From a bacterium (GTDB taxonomy: Bacteria; Bdellovibrionota_B; Oligoflexia; Silvanigrellales; Silvanigrellaceae), in contig RGDM01000004.1 in NCBI GenBank assembly GCA_009918675.1, positions 1 to 64,000 of the forward strand: DNA of 64,000 nt, written 5' to 3'. The notes beneath the pieces were generated by a model. The model searched no databases and was not told the DNA's origin. It was given only the letters and a program-made list of their open reading frames with translations. This document shows, piece by piece, positions 43,247-50,671 of this stretch. A program made the translations under genes and the position numbers. The first letter of the stretch is position 1, and each line of letters opens with the position of its first letter.

Positions 43247-44600
43247 TCGAAGCACTTCGATTGCAGAAATAGAACGCTCGTAAATCTATTCCACCTAAAG
43301 TGAAATGCTCGCAGCGCTGAACAAAGCCGTTGAGAGTTTTTTGCATGCATTTCCAAGTCTCTTCGTTTGGACACAAAACAAGTCCGACCCAAACGGATTC
43401 ATTTGGTCTTAGTAAGCCAGCCTGTTTAGCAATACGTTCTGCGAATTTCTTATAGACCTGAACAGTCCCACCCTGAGCCGTGTTGGACAGACGCAAACCA
43501 AACGGTGGATTGGCAAGCAGCCAAACGAGTTCGCCGCTACGATGTATCTTATCGTCTTCTACCGATGGGATTCGAGTGCTGTCGGTGCTCATACATTCGA
43601 GTTTGTAATTTAAAAAATCTGCTATCGGCTGTGACTCAAACCAGCTTTGCGAAGCGCGACACAGGTTTTCGTCCATGTCTTCGCCATTGAAAAATATTTG
43701 CGTCTGTTGCGTCCGCAATCTCTCACGCAATCTTTTTCGAGTGTGTGCAAAGGCCGATGCTCGAAAAAAAGGGAATTGTTGATACGGCCACTCGTCAGTC
43801 TGTGAGAGCTCTTGGCCGATGCCAGCCAAGTGCAAAGCAGTTTCGTGCAGAAGCGTTCCGGTTCCGCAAAACGGATTTAAAACAGCGGTGGGAGTCAGTT
43901 TTGGACACCACTCGTCGCTGACTTCTTTCAACCTTTCCACGAGACACGCGGCAATATCTTCACGCAGCGGAGCGGCATGTTCAAAAGTCTGCTTTTGACC
44001 CCGTTGCCAAAAATTGCGCCCGCCCAGCGAAAGAAAAACCTCAAGCACCTCTCGCTCAAGGACAATATCAAGAGCGACATTCAGCGGAAGCAAAACTTTT
44101 TTGCTTCCATTCGGCTTATTTTTTTTCAGTATCTCTGCAAGCGATTCACTCACAAGCCGTTTGAGGCGACCTTCATGGTATAAACGGCTGCTCACTGAAT
44201 TCACTCGTAAGTCAATTTCAAGCGGACGATCGTCTGGTAGCCAAAGCTCCCATGCAATATTCTCAATAAGCTGTTTGAGTTTTTCTTCTTCCGAACATCG
44301 GCCTCGAGCAATTCTGATCTTCACGTCACTCAGCACATTGCCAAGAAGCAGAAATTCATGCGCGAGGTCGAATGGAGCTTGGTCGATTCGGAGATGACTC
44401 AGTTTTTTGTGGATCCTCACGTCTTTGAGATCTGTTTTGCTGAAAGAACTTTCCAACAAGCGCTTCAGCCAGCGCTCACACAAGCCAATGAACCCCGGTG
44501 GAACATCAAGTTCGAAGGTGTGTTTCTGTCCATAGATATGTTTGCGAATCCCACGTTCTTTGTTCTGATTTCCTAATGAATTGGCTTTCATCGCATTCAT
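43218..44600 (-). CDS. THUMP-domain 23S rRNA (guanine-N2) methyltransferase, RlmL-like
   Basis: A cytoplasmic SAM-dependent RNA methyltransferase of 460 residues. The N-terminal THUMP-type part includes NSVSSRLYHEGRLKRLVSES. The catalytic domain has the entry helix HAAPLREDIAA, motif I AVLNPFCGTGTLLHE, and the N2-guanine motif IV LLANPPFGLRLS. It corresponds to the RlmL half only; the RlmK half fused in E. coli is absent. It overlaps the upstream PRMT-like gene by 4 bp and the convergent transglycosylase gene by 29 bp. Confidence 0.85.
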   Translation of the reverse strand: MNAMKANSLGNQNKERGIRKHIYGQKHTFELDVPPGFIGLCERWLKRLLESSFSKTDLKDVRIHKKLSHLRIDQAPFDLAHEFLLLGNVLSDVKIRIARGRCSEEEKLKQLIENIAWELWLPDDRPLEIDLRVNSVSSRLYHEGRLKRLVSESLAEILKKNKPNGSKKVLLPLNVALDIVLEREVLEVFLSLGGRNFWQRGQKQTFEHAAPLREDIAACLVERLKEVSDEWCPKLTPTAVLNPFCGTGTLLHETALHLAGIGQELSQTDEWPYQQFPFFRASAFAHTRKRLRERLRTQQTQIFFNGEDMDENLCRASQSWFESQPIADFLNYKLECMSTDSTRIPSVEDDKIHRSGELVWLLANPPFGLRLSNTAQGGTVQVYKKFAERIAKQAGLLRPNESVWVGLVLCPNEETWKCMQKTLNGFVQRCEHFTLGGIDLRAFYFCNRSASISSTGRAKS

Positions 44601-45877
44601 CCGCGTGAACCCAAAATATCGTTAGTTTCGTCAACCACCGTTGCGGTGAGTCTCTCCCAATATGGAGTCACACTTATGTCAACCTTCAGCCTTTCATCCT
44701 TTTTGACCATCCGCTTGAGAGGAACAAGCACCGGACTCCAGTGTTCACAAGTGTCTTTCTCGCCAGGAAGATTGGAAATGGAATGCTGTGGACTCAATTG
44801 AGCGCGGAATCCAAGTAGCAAAATCGGTGCCCTCAGGTCCGAGGTTATATTGATTTGGCTCTCTGCTTTGGGCAGTCGTGCATTCAATGGCGGGGGCGGT
44901 GCAAGTGGAACCTCAAAGGCCTTTTTTAAAGGGGCATTCGCTCGCATGTCACCAATGCGAACTGGATGCGAAAAAGAGACGCTCGAGAAATCCATTTGTT
45001 TGCGAATTTTGTTGATGAATTCTGATCCGTTTGTCTTATTTTCAGTTTTGCCTTCAGCGAATCGGCCAATTCGGTTCTTCAATGGACCGTCGACACAGTC
45101 GAAGATTTGGAAAAAAACCGAGAACGAGTCAGGGATGCCCTTCGGCGCCCGTGTTTCAATTCGTGCGAAAACATCGCGCAGAGTTGCAATCACTCCTTCT
45201 TGGAGTGGGTCGTTGCCAAACAATTCACTCACCACATGAGTGATCTTGGAAGGAAAGCGAGCGTCAGCGGAATTACTGTTGTGTAGATTGAATTTTTTTC
45301 TTTGTGAGTCTGGAAGTTGCTGACGCACCTTTGAGAGAATTGTCGAAACTGAAGTCTCTTCTATCGCATCTACACGCTGAGCACCCGCATCCAATGCATA
45401 GAGTGACAAGAGTCCTGTTCCTGATCCAACATCAAGAACTTGAGACGAACTATCGATGCGACTCTTGATTGCCAATCGATAAGCTTCACAGCGTGGGCGG
45501 TCTGCGAGCATGGCCCATTGAATCCAAGGGTCGGCAAATCCATCTTCAACTCCGCGTGTGGATGAACCTTGATTGTTTTCCACGAGGCACTGAGCTGCAA
45601 TCATGTCTTCGATAAGAGTCTCGATGTCCTCTTGCGGCGGAAGTTCAGCCGTAAGCTTTCTGAAGCTCGCCCGGAGGCGACTGGCAAGGTCAGCGATTGC
45701 GGTGCCCTGTTGCAGCAGGCAAAGGATTTGAATAATTTCGGGGGTTAAGTTGAATTCTCCGGATGAGGCCGACACTGTCGCTCGAAGACCTCCACTCATG
45801 TCAATGCGGAAGCGCAAGGCCCCGGCCAGCCGTGGAGCTGTTTTTTTGCTGATATCCCGCGACTTTTTGCTTCCCAC
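44597..45877 (-). CDS. PRMT-like SAM-dependent methyltransferase
   Basis: A 426-residue methyltransferase that resembles eukaryotic protein arginine methyltransferases. Residues 20-100 form a small N-terminal domain, perhaps a winged helix. MLADRPRCEAYRLAI (123-137) matches the PRMT helix before motif I. Motif I is VLDVGSGTGLLSL (148-159), followed by the acidic Glu173. A double-E loop candidate is present: Glu218 in VVSELFGNDPLQEG and Glu227, nine residues apart as in PRMT1 (Glu144/Glu153). The C-terminal half looks like a beta barrel. Bacterial PRMT relatives exist but are uncommon, and the substrate is unknown. Translational coupling to an RlmL-like gene suggests a ribosome-linked role, which is an inference. 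Confidence 0.7.
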   Translation of the reverse strand: MGSKKSRDISKKTAPRLAGALRFRIDMSGGLRATVSASSGEFNLTPEIIQILCLLQQGTAIADLASRLRASFRKLTAELPPQEDIETLIEDMIAAQCLVENNQGSSTRGVEDGFADPWIQWAMLADRPRCEAYRLAIKSRIDSSSQVLDVGSGTGLLSLYALDAGAQRVDAIEETSVSTILSKVRQQLPDSQRKKFNLHNSNSADARFPSKITHVVSELFGNDPLQEGVIATLRDVFARIETRAPKGIPDSFSVFFQIFDCVDGPLKNRIGRFAEGKTENKTNGSEFINKIRKQMDFSSVSFSHPVRIGDMRANAPLKKAFEVPLAPPPPLNARLPKAESQINITSDLRAPILLLGFRAQLSPQHSISNLPGEKDTCEHWSPVLVPLKRMVKKDERLKVDISVTPYWERLTATVVDETNDILGSRG

Positions 45878-45976
45878 GAAGATCTCCCCAAGTGCTTTTC
45901 CACGTTCGACAAATCAGATATGTAGCATTCCAAAGGTCCAATCCGTAGAAAAGTCCTTTGGGAGCAGGCTCATACT

Positions 45977-46981
45977 ATGAAGTTAGACAACATTCTGCAG
46001 GCAATCGGCAAGACCCCTCTCGTCCGCGTCAACCGGTTGTTCCAAGAGAGCCCGGTTGAAGTGTGGGCTAAATGTGAGTTTCTGAATCCAGGGGGCAGTG
46101 TCAAAGATCGCATCGGCTATCGAATGGTTGTTGATGCGCAAAATGCCGGCCGTATCAAACCCGGAGACACCCTCATCGAGCCAACAAGCGGTAACACAGG
46201 AATCGGCATTGCACTTGCCGGTGCTGTCTTGGGATACCGGGTGATTATCACCATGCCAATGAAAATGTCGCGCGAGAAACAAGTCGCTCTCGAAGCACTC
46301 GGTGCTGAAATTGTAAGAACACCCACCGAGGCGGCTTATGATGCACCTGAAAGTCACATTTCAATCGCCAAAAAACTCAACGCATTGATTCCCCACTCGC
46401 ACATTCTCGATCAGTACGGCAATAGGTCGAATCCGCTCGCGCACGAAGAGGGCACAGCAATGGAGATTGTCGAAGATATGGGCGGCGTGCCTGACCTCGT
46501 TGTCATGAGTGCCGGCACCGGCGGAACAATTTCTGGAGTTGCACGTCGCTTGAAAAAACTGCGTCCCGATGTGCATATCGTTGGAGCAGATCCAGAAGGA
46601 AGTATTCTTGCAGGCGGAACGCACGTGGGCACGTATCACGTTGAGGGAATTGGCTATGACTTTATCCCTGATGTTCTCGATCGCACTCTGATTGACACCT
46701 GGGTTAAAACAAACGACCGCGAGAGCTTTACCTGGGCGCGCCGCGCCATGCGTGAAGAGGGTTTTCTCTGCGGTGGAAGCTGTGGTTCAGCATTGATGGC
46801 TGCTGCAAAAGTCATTCCTACCCTGCGCAAAGGGAGCAAGGTTGTTGTTCTGCTTCCCGATGGGATTCGCAATTATATGAGCAAATTTGCCGACAACAAT
46901 TGGCTTGATGCGAACTCATTCAGTGGCGTGACTCCAGCGGTTCCAACCTTTGCAGCCGATCTATTGAAAGCCCACTCATGA
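45977..46981 (+). CDS. PLP-dependent cystathionine beta-synthase / cysteine synthase
   Basis: A fold-type II PLP enzyme of 334 residues. The PLP lysine is Lys43 in GGSVKDRIGY; the phosphate loop is the Gly-rich SAGTGGTISG; TSGNTGIGIA binds the substrate carboxylate. The segment VEGIGYDFIPDVLDR is characteristic of cystathionine beta-synthase, but O-acetylserine sulfhydrylases look similar. No CBS regulatory domain pair is attached, as in many bacterial enzymes. The downstream orphan gene overlaps by 4 bp. Confidence 0.85.
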   Translation: MKLDNILQAIGKTPLVRVNRLFQESPVEVWAKCEFLNPGGSVKDRIGYRMVVDAQNAGRIKPGDTLIEPTSGNTGIGIALAGAVLGYRVIITMPMKMSREKQVALEALGAEIVRTPTEAAYDAPESHISIAKKLNALIPHSHILDQYGNRSNPLAHEEGTAMEIVEDMGGVPDLVVMSAGTGGTISGVARRLKKLRPDVHIVGADPEGSILAGGTHVGTYHVEGIGYDFIPDVLDRTLIDTWVKTNDRESFTWARRAMREEGFLCGGSCGSALMAAAKVIPTLRKGSKVVVLLPDGIRNYMSKFADNNWLDANSFSGVTPAVPTFAADLLKAHS

Positions 46982-47454
46982 AAACACGTGTTATTCTATT
47001 CACGCGCAAAGCGTCTTCCGATCCTGAATCCGCACCGGCGATCTTTTTTGCACGCTGGGGCAAATCTCTGTTGCTCGAGATTCCCTCTCAGCTCGGTGTC
47101 GAGGATTTTGCCAACAAGCTTGCTCTCGTGCGCCATTCAAGATTCGATTACGCCGTTGGAGAAATGGGTCGCAATGCGACACTCTTGGAATGTTCCGAAC
47201 CTGCCCCACACACTCTCGCAATTTCCGATTCCGAAACATTGCAATTGACCTGGGAGCCTTTCCGGCAAACTGCGCAGGCCCTGAGTGATGGAACTGATCG
47301 TCGTTTTCTTCAACTGGCAGTTCAGTTTCTGGCCTCTGGTGCAAGTCTAGACGACTCGGTCGTGGCCGCTGATTACGATGCAGAATTTTTACAACAGCTC
47401 CAATCGACCTTGGCCTCTCAAAAAGAGACCCCCGACACGGCCAAGAAAGATTAA
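46978..47454 (+). CDS. Unknown protein, 158 residues, coupled to the PLP enzyme
   Basis: I do not recognise it. No signal peptide or membrane segment is seen. It is a small acidic, soluble protein with an unstructured C-terminal tail (DAEFLQQLQSTLASQKETPDTAKKD). Its ATG overlaps the stop of the cystathionine beta-synthase-type gene, so the pair is translationally coupled and may act in the same step. Confidence 0.75.
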   Translation: MKTRVILFTRKASSDPESAPAIFFARWGKSLLLEIPSQLGVEDFANKLALVRHSRFDYAVGEMGRNATLLECSEPAPHTLAISDSETLQLTWEPFRQTAQALSDGTDRRFLQLAVQFLASGASLDDSVVAADYDAEFLQQLQSTLASQKETPDTAKKD

Positions 47455-47456
47455 AT

Positions 47457-49808
47457 TTATTTGCTCTTCATCACCCAGATGCCGTCCCAATTCATGGGTG
47501 GTGCATTTTGCAGGAAGTATTCGCACCGCTCCGCGAAAACTCCTGCTGGCCCATCCTGCGGAGCTATTTGAAGAATCTGCACCATCTTCATCTGAGCATT
47601 CGTGAAATCAGATGCTCGGTAGCAGGCAAGCCCATCTTCAAAAAGAGTTTTAATTTTTAAGGCAAGCTCATGAGTCTCTGAAGTGAAGCGCATCACTTCA
47701 AAAATCGTCACATGTTCGTTTTTGCCTTTGACCTTGATCCAATCGAGTTCTCGCAAAAGGAATGCATTTGGTCTTTGTAATTGTGCGCGAGTCATATCCG
47801 AACAAATAATTCTCACGCCATATTCTTTAGTAATTCCCTCCAGTCGGGAGCCAAGATTCACCGAATCTCCCAAAACCGTATAATCAAATCTTTGATTTGA
47901 ACCCATGTTGCCAACAACCATTGGGCCGGTATTAATTCCACAGCCGATATCAATTGCCGGTAAATTTTTCTGCTTCCAACCCTCACGAAGATGATCCAGA
48001 GCGTTGAGCATTTTCAGCGCAGACTCCAGCGCTTTATCTGCATGATCTTGCATTGACAATGGAGCTCCCCAAACGGCCATGAGGGCGTCGCCAATATATT
48101 TGTCCAGCAACCCACCTGATTCCAAGACGATATTCGTCATTGGCGTGAAATATTCATTCAATAGGCTGGCCAAGGCTTCTGGCGATAGCCGTTCACTGAT
48201 CGTTGTAAAGCCGCGAACATCTGAAAAGAAAACTGTTAATACACGTTTCTCTCCACCTAATTTAAGTCCTTGCGGTGATTCAAGCAGTTGGTTGATAACA
48301 GCTGGATTGAGGTAGTGCTGAAATGCGCCTTTGACTTTTCTCTTTTCCTTTTCTTCGATGAAATATTTGAACAGCGTCATTGTCATGAAGATAGCGAAAT
48401 TTTGTAAATGAACGAGAGCGAGATTGTAGAGATGGTTTCTGCCAAAAAGGATTTTTTGATCAACGATAAGCAGAATTGCATGGGTGGCGAAAAGAACCAA
48501 GAGGGAATTCAGTGCCGAGGTATGACTAAGCAATACGCAAATCATAATTCCAGTCAGCAGCATCAATAACAATTCAGTGACCTGAAATTTGAAGTTGCGA
48601 ATCAAAAAATCATTTCTAATAATATTCTCAATGAGTGCAAGATGATGCTCAACTCCATTTGCTATCGAATTCAAAGGAGACGGACGTTTGTCATCAATGC
48701 CAAGGGTGGTCGTTCCCAGCAGCAAAATGTCAGGAATATCTTTCGGTAATTTGTTTTCTGCGGCGTCTGCGAGTGATATTTGTATGGGTGTTGTTACGTT
48801 AAGCTTGTTCGTGTTAAATCCGTAATGATTAATCAACATGTCATTGCCGTTGCTTGTTGTTGGGATCTGAAGCACACTTCCGTCTGGGCTGACCAGTGAA
48901 ACCGCGAGATGGTCACCGTATGAATCGACCTTTATTTTCCGACCCAAATAGCCTGCAGCCAACTGCAAACTCAAACTCGGTAAATATTGTTTTTCCAGCC
49001 TGCCTGATGTTTTCGTTGGAAATGAAACTTCCTCAATCAGAAGAGCTTTTCTCGTAATGCCGTCAAAGTCAGATGCATTGTTTATGAATCCTCCAAGAGG
49101 TTTCTCTCCTGCAATCACCGGCGTGTTCATCAACGGAAAGACAATTTCCTCACCTTCGGAGGTGCCTTCATTCTGATGTCCCAGCAAAGGGACGAGCGAG
49201 TGTTTTAAATCTTCCCGAGCCTTTTCCCAGGGCCGCTCCAGCGATTGGCCTTCCTCTGAGGGTAATAAAGCGATGGCCTGCACAACGTTGCCGAATTCCC
49301 GGATCGCTTGCCCCAAGGACGCGTCACCTGGGCTCATCTGAAGAAGACGCTCAACACCCTGAGCAAAACGCCGCGGATCCAGGACTCCCGAAGGTGATAG
49401 GCTTGCCTTCAAAATCCCCTCGAGAGGCTCTAATGCATCGTTGAGAAGCAGGCTTTCAGGCTCGGAGAAGAGCACATCAAAGCCGAGCCATTGGACACCC
49501 GCGTTCTTTAGATTTTTGAAAGCGTCTGAGTAGCTGTTCCTCGGAAAGGGCCAGCGTCCAAACTTTGCAATACTCTTTTCGTCAATTGCAAGAATTCCAA
49601 CTTTCCCGCTCATCGGTCGGGTTCCGCGACTGCGCATGCGCCAGTCGAAAAACACTTGGTCCACAATTGCAATCACACTTTGCCGACTCGCCTCTGGATC
49701 TCGCATTTCAGACCGCCAATGAGCAACAAAGGCAAAAATAAAGAAGGTTAGAATTGCGGCACCCAGGTGCCATGCCGCGAGTTTGAATTTGAACGACTTC
49801 AATTGCAT
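47457..49808 (-). CDS. CHASE2-domain class III adenylate/guanylate cyclase
   Basis: A 783-residue membrane sensor. After a first transmembrane segment (about residues 10-26) comes a large periplasmic CHASE2 domain (about 40-370) with the typical VGILAIDEKSIAKFGRWPFPRN. Two or three more transmembrane segments (about 390-470) follow, then a class III cyclase domain: FFSDVRGFTTISERL (metal-binding Asp), GGLLDKYIGDALMAVWG (second Asp), and SVNLGSRLE. The C-terminal 90 residues form a short helical extension. It makes cAMP or cGMP; the sequence does not settle which. It may be in one transcript with the two genes upstream. Confidence 0.9.
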   Translation of the reverse strand: MQLKSFKFKLAAWHLGAAILTFFIFAFVAHWRSEMRDPEASRQSVIAIVDQVFFDWRMRSRGTRPMSGKVGILAIDEKSIAKFGRWPFPRNSYSDAFKNLKNAGVQWLGFDVLFSEPESLLLNDALEPLEGILKASLSPSGVLDPRRFAQGVERLLQMSPGDASLGQAIREFGNVVQAIALLPSEEGQSLERPWEKAREDLKHSLVPLLGHQNEGTSEGEEIVFPLMNTPVIAGEKPLGGFINNASDFDGITRKALLIEEVSFPTKTSGRLEKQYLPSLSLQLAAGYLGRKIKVDSYGDHLAVSLVSPDGSVLQIPTTSNGNDMLINHYGFNTNKLNVTTPIQISLADAAENKLPKDIPDILLLGTTTLGIDDKRPSPLNSIANGVEHHLALIENIIRNDFLIRNFKFQVTELLLMLLTGIMICVLLSHTSALNSLLVLFATHAILLIVDQKILFGRNHLYNLALVHLQNFAIFMTMTLFKYFIEEKEKRKVKGAFQHYLNPAVINQLLESPQGLKLGGEKRVLTVFFSDVRGFTTISERLSPEALASLLNEYFTPMTNIVLESGGLLDKYIGDALMAVWGAPLSMQDHADKALESALKMLNALDHLREGWKQKNLPAIDIGCGINTGPMVVGNMGSNQRFDYTVLGDSVNLGSRLEGITKEYGVRIICSDMTRAQLQRPNAFLLRELDWIKVKGKNEHVTIFEVMRFTSETHELALKIKTLFEDGLACYRASDFTNAQMKMVQILQIAPQDGPAGVFAERCEYFLQNAPPMNWDGIWVMKSK

Positions 49809-49861
49809 GCCAATTGCCCCACAAGATCCTTCGAATGTGGAGATCTTAGCAAGTCATTGCA

Positions 49862-50644
49862 TCAAGTGGATTTGCTTGTGAAAGGATTTTGGCAGTGCAG
49901 AATTTCAACGCGCGTGCTTTGTGTCTGAGGGTTGATTACACCGCTTTTAAGCGAATCATCATCGCTGTTCTTAACGATTATTTTATAGTCATTCATTTTC
50001 GCAAAATGAGTTCTTATTTTCTCAAGTGCAGTTTCAAAGCGAAACCTTTGCGGGTCAGCAAGCAAGAGAGCTCCCTCAGGTTTCAATAATTCGCGTGCAA
50101 TTCGTGGCAAGCTTTCAAGATGTGAATCGTCATAAAGCACATCACATGCAATCACCAAGTCGAATCGCCCTAGGATATTTTGGGGTGCTTTCTCGCACCA
50201 ATCGAGAGTTTGAAAATCTACCATTCTCGATCCATAGAGCTTGCAATTTGCACTGAGGTATTCAGCGTAGGCCGGTTCGTAGTCAGAGGCAGTGATCGAC
50301 CATTGTGTCCGCGCCGCGAGCAATGCTGAAAGAAATCCAACCCCACAACCGAGTTCTATGACTCTGAACGTGGAATCGTCGATTCGCCCCGCAACTTGTT
50401 CAAAACGCGCGGGCTCCTCGCACAGCCATTCCCATAACGCTCGAGCACTGGGCCAAAGGACTGCCCCAAATGGGCAGCGTTGTGAGGCGAGATCTTGGTT
50501 TTGCTGGTTAGCTTCAATGAAGTCGGTGAGAAGGGAGTCGATATCGGGAGCCATCCAAACCTGAAGATCCTCATCCCGCACCCTCACCGTTCTGAGTCGG
50601 GCTCGAGCGAAGGCAAGTGCAGGATGGGACTTCTTTGTTTCCAT
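49862..50644 (-). CDS. Small SAM-dependent methyltransferase (METTL/NNT1-like)
   Basis: A 260-residue soluble methyltransferase with GAVLWPSARALWEWL, motif I VIELGCGVGFLSALLA, DYEPAYAEYLSANC, and LVIACDVLYDDSHL, the pattern of the METTL21/NNT1-like lysine methyltransferase group. A protein substrate is the usual target but cannot be named. It lies 27 bases after pyruvate phosphate dikinase and before the cyclase, all on the same strand. Confidence 0.8.
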   Translation of the reverse strand: METKKSHPALAFARARLRTVRVRDEDLQVWMAPDIDSLLTDFIEANQQNQDLASQRCPFGAVLWPSARALWEWLCEEPARFEQVAGRIDDSTFRVIELGCGVGFLSALLAARTQWSITASDYEPAYAEYLSANCKLYGSRMVDFQTLDWCEKAPQNILGRFDLVIACDVLYDDSHLESLPRIARELLKPEGALLLADPQRFRFETALEKIRTHFAKMNDYKIIVKNSDDDSLKSGVINPQTQSTRVEILHCQNPFTSKST

Positions 50645-50671
50645 GACGTTCCGATAAATTTAAAACTGCAA

